Shown here: piece after piece, positions 44,165 through 56,800 of the stretch
Numbering within the stretch: position 1 is the stretch's first letter
Layout: each line of letters opens with the position of its first letter
Source of the DNA: Posidonia oceanica
Taxonomy: Eukaryota; Streptophyta; Magnoliopsida; Alismatales; Posidoniaceae
Direction: 5' to 3'
Assembly (NCBI GenBank): GCA_037176725.1
Contig: JAZBRS010000049.1
Location: forward strand, 18,184,001-18,248,000
Length of the DNA stretch: 64,000 nt
Translations under genes and position numbers: made by a program
Notes under the pieces: model-generated
What the model saw: only the letters and a program-made list of their open reading frames with translations
What the model was told of the DNA's origin: nothing
Databases searched by the model: none

Positions 44165-47100
44165 GCCCGTATCATCCTCTTCTCCATAAGTTCTGAGAGG
44201 ATCTCTTTCTCAAAAGAAGTACTTGTGATTTTGAAAGAGTGTATGTGTTCCGCTGCTTGGCCCTGGTGACGCTTTAGGATGGTCACACTCACTCGAGTAT
44301 TCTTGTAGCCTCGGTGCGTGACCTCCATCCCAGCAACTCCTTCTACCGCTTGCTCTGGCCTGACTGATTCTGCTGAGTGCTCTGTTGATACTGCTGAGGG
44401 CTTAGCTGACTCTACTGCTGATACTGCTGACTGTTCTGCTGCTGAGGCTGCTGACTGCTCTGCTGCTGAGGCATTCTGCTCTGTTACTGCTGCTGCATGT
44501 ACTGCTGATGTTTCTCCCTCTGGGTCTTCTAGTGTGCTCGTGGAGGATATGCCGGACTGGCGGCTGATCTGGTCACTGCCGCTCGATGCCTTGCTCAAGT
44601 GAGGCATGGGTTGCACAAACCACCTAGACCCGCCTTCTGGTTGAAGAGTGATGAGCTCATCTGGTCTAGGGGAGTCCGGCGCTGCTGAGTCTTCTAGGAC
44701 CATGATAGAGGCATGGTCCTCTTGCAGAGGAGGATCCGTGACTACGGCTTTCCCTTTCCTTTCTGCAGCTTGGTGATCTGCCAGGTCATCTGCTATCGAC
44801 TTGAGTTGTTCTTGATAAAGCAACTCTAAGTCGGACATCCAGGAATCGACCTGGGCTTCTATCGCCACTCCTTCTTCTTCGTCCGAGGGGGAGTCGACGT
44901 AATAAGCGCCGGGGGCCTGCGGCACTAGCCCGGCTGCGAGACGGATCGTTGCCCTTGGAATCTGCATGATCTGGTTCACGGGTGCGTCCGCTGATGGCAG
45001 TTCAGATGTGGGAGGCCCAAATAGACAGGCCAGTGGTGCTGCTGATGGATAAGCTTCCAGGGTCACTGCGGAAGAGTAAACAGGGGTGCTCCTTGGAGGG
45101 CTCAAGGGCCCGGAGAGTGTAGTGCTCAGTTGGCCTTTTGCATCGGGCCGTAACTGAGAGAGCGCAGCCTCTGACGCCATAGGGTCTTGCCATGAGAGCT
45201 GCTGCAGGTTGTCAGGAGAATGCGAAGCGGACTGCGCCAGCTGCATTCCTGAAGATGATGCTGAAGGAGCGGGCTGGGCCACGCTGCTGACTGAGTTGAT
45301 AGACTGCCCCTCCAGAGATGGGGACAGTGGCACTGATGTGGTTGTGACCGCCGGTAGCATACTTGGTTCTGCCAGAAGGAGTGTCTCTAACTCCTGCACT
45401 GCTGCTGACTGTTCTTGAGGAGCTGATGTGGCTGCTGAAGGATGGGAACTTGCATTTGCCACAGGGCCTGCTGAACTGCCTGCTGTTTCTGCCAGAGGGA
45501 GAGCTGAATAAACTGACTGTGGGGCCTCTGCTCTAACCACTGTTTCTGCTGAACTGATTGGGACTGCCTCTGTTGCATCAGACTGCTCCTCATCCGAGTA
45601 GTAGTCCTCAACACACACCCAATCCCTTGTCGGCGCTGCGGCTTGGTAGTCGGTTGATCCCAGAATTCCTGCACTGGTAAAGTTAGTGAGGTCTCTGGGA
45701 ATGGCTGGTGCACGATCTCTGAGTTGAAAGCAGTGATCTTCGTCGAACTTTGGTTCGTAGCCGAGACCTTCAGACTTCCTTCGCTCCACTGCTATGATCG
45801 GCTCCGCGATCCCTTGGCCGTGACGCCCGAGCGGCGTACCCTTTGTGTAACCCCACCTGTGACATACATTCTCGACCATTCGAAAGGGGTTGCTGTGAAC
45901 GGTCAAGGAGTTGACACGTTCAAGATCAGGAACGAAGTTAACTGGCTCGCACCGGTTAACGCGATAGAAGGCTTCAGAAGTCTCGGGGTCAAATGGGATA
46001 GATTGCGAAGACACGGGAGAGACTGCTTCGATCCGCTCCTTCTCAAAGTTCTCCGCCATGACGACAATGACATCATCGCCACGACGGTACTTTATCATTC
46101 GATGGAGGGTCGAAGGAAGGACCTGATGCTTGTGGAGCCAAGGGCGCCCAAGCAGAAGATTGAAGTTAGGCTTCAAGTCGACGACATAGAATTCTACGTC
46201 GAAGACGACCGGACCGATAGCCAGAGGGATAATCAGAATCCCTAGAGCATCATGGTGAGTGTTGTCAAAAGCAGTCATTCCCTTCACGGCTGGCGTGATA
46301 TCCTCGGCTTTGAATCCGAGCTTGGTTGCTGTACGCAAGGGGCAGACGTTAAGGCCTGACCCGTTATCAACTAGTGTTAGGGGAATGCGGAAGTTTTTGA
46401 ACTGCACCGTGACGAATAGGGGCTGGTTGTGATTAATCCCCGCCGGAGGCAGTTCATCACTCGTAAAAGAGATGACCTGGGGCTCCGCGATTAACCCAAC
46501 CATGCTCTCCAAGGCAGAAGGCTCAATGGACTGGGACACACGAGCAGCCTGGAACACGCGAAGAAAAGCCTCGCGGTGCTCGGCAGAAGTGTGGATCAAA
46601 TCCCAGATGGAGATGTCGGCTTTGACCTTCTTAAGCTGAGAGGTTAAGTCTGCTTTAGGTTGGCTTCTCCTAGCAGCTGGAGGAGTGGTTCTAGCAGGTT
46701 CTAAGGGGATAGTGGAAGGAAGCTGGGTTACTACAGGCTGGGTAGGGATTTGGCTAACTACAGGCTGATCTGGGGTTGGATCTGCTATGGGTTGGCTTGA
46801 GGGTGGGGGCATAACAGGTCTAGGGTGAGTTGGCCTAGTTGCCGGCATTGGGGGCCTGTAAACCCTCCCCGATCGCGTTACTTCCGCACACATTTCCGTG
46901 GCGTAGCTGTAAGGGACGCGATGGGTGTCCATGGTCAAATCAATGACGACTAGAGCACGTGCTGCGAGCACAGGAGGGGTTACAGGGGGACCTATAGGAT
47001 ACTGAGGTCTGTCTAAGGGATATGGTTGTTGTGGTGGGAAGGCTGGGGCAGGTTGAGGTCTGCCTAGAAGGTGTGGCTGAGGTCGCCCTAAAAGGTGGAT

Positions 47101-49377
47101 AGGGGAACTAGGCTGGGCCCTAGCTAGAAGGTGCACAGGGGATTGAGCCTGAGGGAGCACGGTGGGAGGCGCGAGAGGGTGCTCCGGCCTGGCACGCGGT
47201 CGGATCAAATGGATTCCCGACTCAGAGCCGGCCACTGCCGCAAGATAGAGACTGACCGGGAAAGGCTCAGAGATGTCAGAGATAAGGTCGGAAGGGTCTA
47301 CTACAGAGGTAGCGGGCCCAGAAGGAAAGACAGAGTGGACGCCTGAGGTTCCCGCCCCTCCCGGATAAGAGTGCTCCGGTAAAGGTTGGCGGACGATGCC
47401 AGAATGCGGGGGAACAGCTGGAGATGCAGATGCATGAGCGCGTGCTTGAGTGGAAGCCTCGTGCGTGTCGATCACAATCGTTCCCGATTCGATCAGGTCC
47501 TGAATTGCGTTCCGCAGGGAGAAGCAATTGTCCGTCGAATGCCCGACGCTTCGATGGAAATTGCAGAAGAGGTCCGACCTAAACCAATGCGGCAGAGGGC
47601 TTGGCGGCGGACGAACTTCCGGGAACTTCAGGAGCGATGCCACCTTTGGCAAGATGACCGTGAGTGGTTCCACCAGTGGGGTGAAATTCCGCCTCTCAGT
47701 GGGTGGTCTTCTTTGCCTCGGGTACGGGCCTTGCTGAACCGGTGCGGCAGGATAGACCGGTCTAGCGGTGGTTGTGATGTGCGGTGTGTGCGGATTCCTA
47801 GGTGCAGGAGCGTACACCATCTGAGCTGGGGCAGGCCGTGACGGCAAGCGAACAGGCATAGCAGGAGAATCGACGAATGCAACAACGGGTTTCGGCGAAT
47901 CCTTCCTCTTCGGGCGGTTGTTGCTGCTGCCGCTGTTGTTGTTGTTGGAGGTGCTGCTGTTGGCACTGTTGCTGCTTATCACTGCCTGCTTAGCGAACGC
48001 AGAGAGAGCTGGGAAGTTGCCACTCCGTAAAGAACTCTCCACGCACGCTCCAGCTCTGATGAGTGCCGTAAAAGTAGTGACTGGTTGGATGCTAAGCAGA
48101 GCTCCAAGAGACGGCTGCGCCCCTTTGATAACGATCTCGATAGATTCCTCGTCAGAGGGTCTATCTCGAACCTGAGAGGCAAGGGCGCGCCAGCGGCCGA
48201 CGTACTCCCCGAACGGCTCGCCAGAGTTCTGCTTGATGGCGATCAAGTCCGCCCTCTTTGGGACAAGATCGAGGTTGAAGGAGTATTGCTCCAGGAACGC
48301 CTGACTGAGGTCGTTCCAAGTCTTGATGGCTGACATATCGAGTGATGTGAACCACTTGAGTGCCGGCCCGGTCAAACTCTTCTGGAACAAGCGGATCAGC
48401 AACCTCTCGTCAGCCTGAAGCTGAGCGAGATCACCGCAATACGCCTTCAGGTGTGCTACAGGGCAGCCCCTACCATTATACTTCTCGAAGTCCGGGATTT
48501 TGAACTTCGGAGGGAGTACCGCCTCTGGAAAGCAACAGAGGTCTCGGAATTGGTAGGTCTGGTGCTCAGTACCCTGCACTAGTCGTAGTGCCTTCTCCAA
48601 GACGTCCATCCGGTTGTTGATGGGGTCTGGAATTGCTGCTGTAGGAGAGGGATCAGCAGGGGTAGCGAGCACATACGCCGAATGGGTCGCACCTAAGTGC
48701 TCCTCCGGATCTACCATAGCGTCGCCTGGTGGAGCAACGGGATGGCCGGCATATCCGTGCTGGGGGATAGTGTATGCAGGAGCGTATGCAGGATGCTGGA
48801 TTTGAGGGAGAGGAGAAGAATAAATGCCATGCTGTGATGGGACAGGGGGAGGATGACGGAGCACCAGTTGCTGTACAGGCGGGGTGCCAGACAGCGAGCC
48901 AGTGAGGTACTGGGCTCCAGCCGGTCCAAAGGGTTGACCACCAGAAGGAAGTGGAGCATGCTGTGCTAAGTGTTGTGCAGGAGGCGGTAAACGAGCCCCC
49001 ATCGCCGGAACCGTGAGCAGTTGCGACGATGGTCGAGGCGGAGGTGCAGAGGTTGATGCAAGAAATGCAGGAACTGGCCTTGGAGGAACCTCAGGGACGA
49101 CAGAGACAGAAGAAGGACGAACTGATAGAGCCATGCCCTGCAGTCTCTGGGCAAGCTCCATCAGGTGCTGGTACTGCGCCTCGGGCGTCTCACCAGTGGG
49201 GACGCTGAAGTGCAGTGCCGGCGGAGGCTGGGAAACAAGTGGCACGGACACAGACTGTCCGGGAGGGAAGGATTCTACAGGAAAGGTCGCAGCAGCGGTG
49301 GATGGGATGTCGAAGGCGACGTATCCCTGGGACGGAGGGGGCAGTGGCGTCTCCGGAGCGCGAGTAACGGCCGTCAA
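43981..49377 (-). CDS. gag-pro: Gag-protease polyprotein of the giant element
   Basis: The 1798-residue frame is intact. Residues 1-250 are Pro/Ala/Gln-rich. The gag core (~285-450) has PPKFKIPDFEKYNG, LTGPALKWFTSLD and FGEYVGRWRALA. A knuckle of C-x2-H-x4-H-x4-C form is at 605-618, followed by AIQDLI. The aspartic protease is at ~985-1110 with LTLVDNGSGLNV (DNGS at ~1004-1007), GMTAFDNT and LLLGRPWLH; Asn for the usual Thr or Ser is typical of Ogre/Tat. A glycine-rich GYTKGTPLGRHGQGI motif follows at ~1175. The last 600 residues are Ser/Ala-rich and include QSA/ESA repeats. Its end overlaps the RT frame by ~230 bp, so pol must be reached by splicing or frameshifting; Ogre elements are known to splice between protease and RT. 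Confidence 0.93.
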   Translation of the reverse strand: MTAVTRAPETPLPPPSQGYVAFDIPSTAAATFPVESFPPGQSVSVPLVSQPPPALHFSVPTGETPEAQYQHLMELAQRLQGMALSVRPSSVSVVPEVPPRPVPAFLASTSAPPPRPSSQLLTVPAMGARLPPPAQHLAQHAPLPSGGQPFGPAGAQYLTGSLSGTPPVQQLVLRHPPPVPSQHGIYSSPLPQIQHPAYAPAYTIPQHGYAGHPVAPPGDAMVDPEEHLGATHSAYVLATPADPSPTAAIPDPINNRMDVLEKALRLVQGTEHQTYQFRDLCCFPEAVLPPKFKIPDFEKYNGRGCPVAHLKAYCGDLAQLQADERLLIRLFQKSLTGPALKWFTSLDMSAIKTWNDLSQAFLEQYSFNLDLVPKRADLIAIKQNSGEPFGEYVGRWRALASQVRDRPSDEESIEIVIKGAQPSLGALLSIQPVTTFTALIRAGACVESSLRSGNFPALSAFAKQAVISSNSANSSTSNNNNSGSSNNRPKRKDSPKPVVAFVDSPAMPVRLPSRPAPAQMVYAPAPRNPHTPHITTTARPVYPAAPVQQGPYPRQRRPPTERRNFTPLVEPLTVILPKVASLLKFPEVRPPPSPLPHWFRSDLFCNFHRSVGHSTDNCFSLRNAIQDLIESGTIVIDTHEASTQARAHASASPAVPPHSGIVRQPLPEHSYPGGAGTSGVHSVFPSGPATSVVDPSDLISDISEPFPVSLYLAAVAGSESGIHLIRPRARPEHPLAPPTVLPQAQSPVHLLARAQPSSPIHLLGRPQPHLLGRPQPAPAFPPQQPYPLDRPQYPIGPPVTPPVLAARALVVIDLTMDTHRVPYSYATEMCAEVTRSGRVYRPPMPATRPTHPRPVMPPPSSQPIADPTPDQPVVSQIPTQPVVTQLPSTIPLEPARTTPPAARRSQPKADLTSQLKKVKADISIWDLIHTSAEHREAFLRVFQAARVSQSIEPSALESMVGLIAEPQVISFTSDELPPAGINHNQPLFVTVQFKNFRIPLTLVDNGSGLNVCPLRTATKLGFKAEDITPAVKGMTAFDNTHHDALGILIIPLAIGPVVFDVEFYVVDLKPNFNLLLGRPWLHKHQVLPSTLHRMIKYRRGDDVIVVMAENFEKERIEAVSPVSSQSIPFDPETSEAFYRVNRCEPVNFVPDLERVNSLTVHSNPFRMVENVCHRWGYTKGTPLGRHGQGIAEPIIAVERRKSEGLGYEPKFDEDHCFQLRDRAPAIPRDLTNFTSAGILGSTDYQAAAPTRDWVCVEDYYSDEEQSDATEAVPISSAETVVRAEAPQSVYSALPLAETAGSSAGPVANASSHPSAATSAPQEQSAAVQELETLLLAEPSMLPAVTTTSVPLSPSLEGQSINSVSSVAQPAPSASSSGMQLAQSASHSPDNLQQLSWQDPMASEAALSQLRPDAKGQLSTTLSGPLSPPRSTPVYSSAVTLEAYPSAAPLACLFGPPTSELPSADAPVNQIMQIPRATIRLAAGLVPQAPGAYYVDSPSDEEEGVAIEAQVDSWMSDLELLYQEQLKSIADDLADHQAAERKGKAVVTDPPLQEDHASIMVLEDSAAPDSPRPDELITLQPEGGSRWFVQPMPHLSKASSGSDQISRQSGISSTSTLEDPEGETSAVHAAAVTEQNASAAEQSAASAAEQSAVSAVESAKPSAVSTEHSAESVRPEQAVEGVAGMEVTHRGYKNTRVSVTILKRHQGQAAEHIHSFKITSTSFEKEILSELMEKRMIRAWMRLTNLCPSSGPMTTTQKAPTSMSKKKRRLSTSAQLRKSEKFASVPSCPPRFEQNSSHS
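44287..44292 (-). other. Possible 5' splice site between protease and RT
   Basis: GTGAGT on the minus strand follows CTCGA, a good match to the plant donor consensus, 130 nt upstream of the RT ATG. I could not settle on an acceptor that restores the RT frame, so this is a candidate only. Confidence 0.3.
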
Positions 49378-50869
49378 GATAGACTCGGCGACCGGGTCCG
49401 GAGGAAGGGAGGCTTGCCACTGTCCCGGGGTGTACTGAGAACCTAGAGACGTCAGAGGAGGAAACCCTGGCGTTGGAGGGGGAACAAGGGGGACAGGAAC
49501 AACCGGACACCCTCCGTGACAGGGGTAAAAGAAGACTCACTAACGTACTGGGCCATTGCTGACCTTGAGCGTGTGAGAACTGGGCTGCGACGGGTGTTCA
49601 AGCGGTGCTTCCTAAGAGGAGCTATCGTCGCAAGTGCGGATAGCTCGGAAGGGGAATGGTCGCGAACTAAGTCGCAAAAGGGCGTCAACGGGGGTCGATA
49701 CTCGAGCTCTGGCAAAGGGAAACTCGCTTACCGATCACGCTGACACAACAGAAGGAAATTAGGGTTAGAAACTAGAAGATGAATGCAAATGAGTTAGTTA
49801 AGTGGCATGAATGATATGCATGCTTTCTAGTATGCCCCCCTTACCTAATTAGTGTTTCTTAGCAAGGTTGTCTACTCCGGGTATCCCTGGATGTACGGGT
49901 CACCGACTCAGGTCAGAAAAAGTAGGTCCCCTGTCTAACTCCCGGCCCAAAGCTCAGGTAATGACAGGGTGGTGCGTTAGTGGCCTCTACCCCGCCAAAG
50001 CGTGGGTGGTACCCTCTACTAACACCGACACGACCCCCGGACAAGGAGGGGACGGACCGACCAACTTATGCCATGCCCAAAGCAGTGGAACAAGAGGCCG
50101 GAATCGTCCTTCGCAGACTAGTAGGTGGACTCAGAGGAGAAGAATGCATGCCCTATATGATGCTTATGCAAATGCTTAGAGTTTTTTATCTTGCACATTT
50201 TATTAACCAAAGGGAGTGAAGGATTGTTTGTAGTCTCTAGTTACCCCTAGAAGTTTCTTTTACTTGCATTTTTTAGTTAACTATGGGGGAAGCAGACAAG
50301 TCTCTATTATCCTAAGCATGGCAAGTGCAAAAGGGAAGAAAATCAGTCAAAATGGCAAGCAACCATCATACAACACAACAAAAGGCATGTTCATAGCATG
50401 TGCAAGTGTTTATGGGCATGATGGTGAAAAAGAAACATTCATCAAGTCAAAAGGCATGTAAGCATAGTATGTGCGTGTGTAGTGACATAGCAAGAGTGTA
50501 AAAGAAGCATTCAACATCCAAAAAGCATGTATTTTAGCCAAACAAAGTATGTAGACATGTAATGTGCGAGAATTAAAGCAGTAATAAGCAAGTAAGGTAA
50601 AGTAAGGTAAAAGTAAGCAGACTGTAAAAGAAATAGGAGCATAAGCAAGACAATAAGTAAATAAACAAGCAAATAAGCGAAGCCAAGCAAAAGAAAGCGC
50701 AAACCGAGGCGAGAGAGGTGCAAAAACCTAAGCAAAGTAGCCACGAAGCGACTTGCCAGGAGTTTGCACAGAAAAGCGAGCAAAACAGGCGAAGAAGGCA
50801 CACAAGGCAGACAAAACTGCAAAACAGGCGAGCGAAAAAGCCGGGGACGAAAGCCGGAGTCTAGTCTAT
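49378..50869 (-). other. Leader between PBS and gag-pro
   Basis: This 1.5-kb leader has no gene of size or domain comparable to Ogre ORF1. Overlapping short frames at 49452-49715 and 50511-50969 lack recognisable motifs. It has A-rich sequence with AAGCAAG motifs at 50580-50830. Confidence 0.55.
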
Positions 50870-50887
50870 TCCCCAGCAGAGTCGCCA
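50870..50887 (-). other. Primer binding site of the giant element
   Basis: TGGCGACTCTGCTGGGGA on the minus strand begins one base inside the LTR end. It starts with TGG, complementary to a tRNA CCA end. Published Ogre elements have been assigned a tRNA-Arg primer; I could not align a tRNA here. GTGGCGACTCTG also occurs inside each LTR (28784-28795; 51007-51018). Confidence 0.88.
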
Positions 50888-50888
50888 C

Positions 50889-53800
50889 TGTAGCGATCCC
50901 GATCGGAATCAGGCTCGCTATATATAGCGGCGATTGAGATCCGAGGAAGAGGCTCAACTCGAAAAACACTTAAAATCGAGGAGAAAAAGGAAAGATAAGA
51001 CAAATCAGAGTCGCCACCACGTCTATTAACGGAAGACGAGGAAAACCAGGGTAATGCGTGAATTAACGCGCAAAACCGAGCAATAAATGCAAAGCAAAGC
51101 AATGCAAAGGAAAACAAATGCAAACAAATGCAAATGAGATGACTCTAGCCTAGGATAAGGGCAGTACGGTCATTGCGGGCCAAAAGACAGGGTAAGGACT
51201 CCTGTTACGCGCGGGGAAGGTGTTAGGCACCCCCGACACGCCCGAAAATCGGTCTTTCTAGGCTTACGCTCGCATACGCAGAAAAATGCAGGATTGAATG
51301 CCTATGTGCCTATAAATGCCTCAATGAATGCTCAAGGTGTGCACTAAGTGGGAAGAAACAAAGCAAGGAAGTAAACGTGCTCTCTAAGCGCTCAGCTACG
51401 CTGTCTGTGTTCCGAACTAGGCGAAACCTAGCTCGTGAGAACTCCAGGCAGTACGCATCACAGCCCTATATGCAAATGCAAGCGAGAAAACCATGCAATG
51501 CAATCGACATGCAAGGGAGAACGGCGCAAAACACGTAAAACGAGGCAGGAAGCGAACAACGCACGCAAAACGATGCAAAAGAGCGAAACCGGCACGCAAA
51601 ACGAGCAGAAAACAAGGCAGCGTGCAAAACGAGACAAGAGAGCAGGAAGGCACGCAAAACAGGACGAGAAAACAGAATGGTACGCAAAACGGGGCGAAAG
51701 AATAAAACCGGCACGCAAAACGAACGAGAAGGCAAGACAGTGCGTAAAACGAGACAAGAAAACAGATGGGCACGCGAAACGGAGCGAAAACGAGGGCGGG
51801 CACGCGAAACGGTGCCGAAACAGCGAAGCAAAAACCTCGAGAAAGCCATGTAAATGCAAGAATGCAGAAAGAGATTAGAAGAGGCCAAAGGGGAGGCGAA
51901 ACAACGTGTGTGTAAGAACAAACGTCGTTCAGGACCGCTCAAAATAGGTGTGAAGACCTACAGAGGGGAAAATGAGCAAACGGAGGGATTACCACCTCTT
52001 AACGGCTGTTTTCCACTAAACCATTCCACGATGTGTCTCGCATGCTGCCCAGAGCTCGCGATGCGATCGGATCGTGGAAAAGGAGGAAGAAAGTCACACA
52101 TAAAGTGGCAAATCCAGGGAGAACGCAACACGAAACACACAGGGAAAAGCGAAACGAGGATTTGAATAGACAAGCAAAAGGGGGAAGTCCTATTCTACAT
52201 GCTCAAAGAGACAGAAAGCGAAAACAAGGAAAACTGTGCAAATGGCATGCAAATGAATGCAATGCAGGGGTTCAGGAGGACATACCTGGAGATTCGGGGG
52301 CCTGATCTGAAATCTGCCTGGTCCATGCTGAAGAGCGCTTCGCTGCGGTCGCTTGGGCAGCTCACTTGAGAAGATCCAACGGCCGGATTGGAAGATATCG
52401 CAGCTTCAAGGTAGAAGGGCCAGAACAGGGGAGAAGAACAGATCTAGGTGTTCAGGAGGTCCTAGGGATGTGCAAAAAGGTCTTCCCAAGTGAAAGGGAG
52501 CTAGAAGTGCTTAGTGTGTGCAAGGAGATGCTAAAATGCAAGACTAAATGAGTGCAGGATGCATGCAAAAGCAAGAAAAGCAAAGAGAAGTAATTTAGGA
52601 AAAACCAGGAGTTCAGAAAGCATTTTGAAAAAGAAGAGGGGCTAAAAGTGCAAATTTCCCAGAAAACAGAGTTCCATGGGAAAGGATTTTGAAAACAGAG
52701 GAAGACAGAGGTTCTTTTGACCAAAAAACTAGGCTCAGGAAGGTGTTTTGAAAAGAGGATATGCTTTGAAAGGGGTTTTAAAAGCAGAAATGGACCAGAA
52801 AGTAATTTCAAGAAAACTAGGGTCTAAAATGCAAATTTTCCAGAAAACAAGGTTCTGGGGAGTCTGGGAATACTAGTGGAGGGTCTGCACGAAATTTGGT
52901 AGGCATAGGAGCTAAAATGCAACCTAGGGGCAAAATGGGCTTTTCACATGATTTTTTTTTAAAAGATGCAAGGACCTATGTGTGATTTTGAAATCATGTA
53001 GGGGCTGAAAATGCAATTCAGTATGGAAAAACATGCTCTGGAATTTAAATGACAGGACCACAGTGCAATTTCTGGAAAATACAGGGTCAAAATGCAATGT
53101 AATAAGTTAAAATGCATGCAGCACAGTTACTGTCCATTTAAAATGGACCTAACTGCAAATATGATAAAGCAGAAGGGCAAATATGCAATGCATCAACCAA
53201 AAATAAAAATCAGAACCTAAGTTTCTACAGTGCATGGACTTAAATACAAAAACAGAAAAATGCAGGGACTTGGAATGCAATGCAGTATGCAAAAATAAAA
53301 AATAATCCTAAGTTCTAACAGTGCATGGGACTTAAATGCAAAAATAAAAACATGCAAGGGGCCAGGATGCAATGCAGTATGGTAAAATATAAGTAAATAA
53401 ATGAACTGACTGAGTGCAGGACCTAAGTGCGAAAATCGAGAACAGGAGGACTAAACTACAAAATATTATAACAGCACAGCACAGTAAATGGATCTACTTG
53501 CAAATATTGAAAACCATAAACAGATTATGCAATTTAGCAAAGTATTTAATTAAAAACCAAGCAGAATAAATGAAATAAGGACTGGAATGTAAAATGACAG
53601 AAACTTAAACCGAATATGCAATATTTACTTAAAAACTTTAGCTAAAATAAAATAAGTGCACAGTGACTGGTCGACGGCGACGAGTACTGTAGCAGAGCGC
53701 CGGCAGTACTCGTGGCCGCCGACAGGGGAGACTGAGGAGGCGCGGGAGGGCGGAGAGCGACGTCGGCGATCGTCCGGAGCTCTGGGAATGGTCCAGAGCT

Positions 53801-56800
53801 TGCTCTGTCGGCCGGAGTGTCCGGAGGAAGAGCGGCCGGCGCCGGAGAAGGAGACCTGTCCGGCGAGCTGCTGAGGCGTCTGAGAGGTTCGGAGCTTGGT
53901 TCTGGCCCACGGAAAAGCAGCAGGAGGAGGAGAGGGATCTAGGGGAAAGAAAGTTTACCTCTGGTCGTGTCCGGAGCGTGCCCCCGACCTCAGTTGCACA
54001 GGAGCTGGCCGGAGCTCGTCGTCCGATTGCTGCGGAGGGTGCTGGCGGCTCGCGGTGGTCCGGGCGTCCTCAGGGTGATCTTCCGATGCTTCCTGAACGA
54101 TCAGGCGCGAGCTTCGGAGCTTGGGTGAGGAGTTGGCTTTTTTGGGTTGTCAGATTGTTGCCGGAGGCCAGGGAGGGGTGTTGCTGCTCGTCCGGTGGAG
54201 TGGAGCCCTCCGATGGGTTGCTGGGATGCTGGCGATGGAGTTTGGGTGCCTGGAGAGGGCTTCTGGAAGGCGTGGAGGGGAGTTTGAGGTCGGAGTCGAT
54301 TTCTGGCCAGCGGGTGGAGTAACTGTTTGTAGTGGAGTTTACAGTCTGTGGGGGATGGCCGGGCTGGAAGTTAGGTGTTTTAGGAAGGTGGAGGTTCAGC
54401 GAATCTCTGGGTGGAGTTTGGAGGGAAGTAGCGGGCTGGAGTGGAGGGAATTGTGAAGTGGGCTGGTGTTGGGTTGCAGATGGAGGATCAGGGGATCAGA
54501 GGTGGTTTCAGTGGGTGGAATGGCCGGGAGATGGTGAAGGGAATTGGTTGTGTTTTGGGTGAACTTGGGGGAGTAATTGGGAGGGAGATGGAGGTCTGAA
54601 GTGGTGCTGGGGAATTGGAAAAGGAAGGAGGACGTTTACTGAATTTTTCAGAGGAGAGGAGAGGAAAATTGGGTGTGGGGATTGGTCTGAGATGAGGCTT
54701 CTCTCCGGGATGTCACAGGGACTCTCGAACTCTACCCTCACTGCTCTCTTTTCTCTCGAAATGGAGGATGAAGAGGAAGAGATCAGAAGCTGTTTCAGGT
54801 GGGGAAAAAAGGTGGAATTCTGGGATTGCTCTCGCACTGATTCCTCTCTGATCTGACGCTCACTCTCGGATGGCAAAAGGTGATTGAAGGAGGGGAAATC
54901 CGGACGCTTATATCAGGCCGAGGGCTGCCGGTGCGCGCGCTGGTGGTTTTTTGAATTCCTCCGGCGCGAGTACTGCAGCAGAAAAGAAGCGGATGCCGGC
55001 GAGACGACAGGCAATTAAAGCCTCCCGGAATCGGTGCTGAGAGATGAGAGAGCGGCGGACGCTGTAGATGAAAGGATTGAAGGCTTCGAAATTTGAATGG
55101 GTGGAGGGAGAGCTGTTGCAGCCGGTCGCGGGAGAGAAAACTGAAGGAAAACGCTGAGAGCTGAGGAAGAAGAAAGGAGGAAGAAGAGGCATGGGCCGGA
55201 CTGCTGCGGGCCGAGAAAAAGCATAGAAAAATAAAGAAAAAAAGAAACGGGCTGGATTGAGCCCAGTAAGGAAAAGTAAGAAAGAAAGAAGGGAAATAAG
55301 AAAGAAAGAGGGGGTAGGATGGGGAAATAAAATAGGTAAAAATAAACTAAAAATAAATAAAAATATTAGAAGAGTTTTGCTGCAGATTAGGATTTTAATT
55401 AAGATTTTTAATGGTCATCTTGAGTAGATTAATGTGTTTTGGGCTTGATTAGGGTTTTAGGGCCTTGGTTTTTTTCTTAATTGATTTTCACTTGATTAAA
55501 TGTTTGTTAAACCGTTTTTAAATTGTTTTAAAAAATTTTATTTCCCTTGTTGGACACTTAGGATATTGATTAGGATTTTTTAGGATTTATTTCGTATTAA
55601 TTTAGGGTTGGTTTTAGATTTTAAAGTTGTAGTCTTCTTAGGGTTTTTCTTTCTTAAGTCTTTTAAGTTATGTCTTGATTTTTTATTTATGGATTTTTCT
55701 TGAAGTTTTTAGTTGGATTTTTATGGTTTGATAGGGTGTTTTTAAGCTTTTCAGATGTGTTTTCTTTTCTTTTTTTAATTAAGTTTTTACTTGTTTTTCT
55801 TATGTTTATTAGGTTAAGTCTTTTGCCTTTCTTAATTACTTGTTCTAGTATTTGATTTTTTAATTCTTCTTTTTGGGTTTTTTTTTTAATTCCTCTGATG
55901 GGTTTTTACCTTTGGTGGGTTTTGATTTTATTTTAGCTTTTTCCTTGATTTTTCAGCATTTTCTTTTGATTTGTTTTGCATTTTTTAGTTTGCATGCTTG
56001 GTTTTCTTTTTAGCTTGCTTAAGTTAAGTTTAAGTTGTTAATTGCTTGTTTAACATTTTTTAATTGTTTTTCTTAGTGTACTGATTTGTTTGTTTTATGT
56101 TTTGAGATTTTACAGATTTTTATGGGTTTTTGTGGGTTTTTGCAGAAGGGAGAAAAGGAAAAGAGAAGGAGGAAAGAAATGGAGAAAGAGGGAGATAAAA
56201 GGAAAAAGGATAGGTTGGAGGAAAACGATTTTTTAAAAATTCAGAAAAAGTGTTAAAAATAAAGTAAAAATAGGGATAAGATAGAGGAAGGATAGAAACA
56301 CAGAGGGGGCCCACAGCCAGACCAGAAATAGGATAAGAAGGGGATGAAAAGAGAGGTGATAATCAGGAGAGAGAGAGGAGAGAGAAAATGATAATCCCGG
56401 AGAGAGAAAAGGATAATTTGGGTGAATGGAGGTCTTAATGGTCTTGGAATGGGGTGAAAATTGGTGGGTGGGTAGTCTAGGGTTTGAAGTCTTGGGTCTG
56501 AAATTTTGGTTTGATTTTAAGGAGGTTTTGGAGGGGTTTCAAGGTGTAGAAGAAGGGTAGTTTCTCCTAGGTTTTCTAGGGTTTTTGGGAATGGGTCAGG
56601 CTTGGCAATTCCTAGGTTTTTGGGTAGGTTTGTTGAGTGGATAGCGGTGGGTTTTCCTATGGATTTTGGTTAGGTTTTGAGGTTGGGAAGGGGGGTAAAG
56701 GTTTAGGCCAAAATGGGCTGATTTTGAAGGGTAGAGAGGAGGGTTAGGGTTAGGGTTTGGTTGGGGTTTGATCCAGCAATCAACAAGAGGGCTCCAAGGG

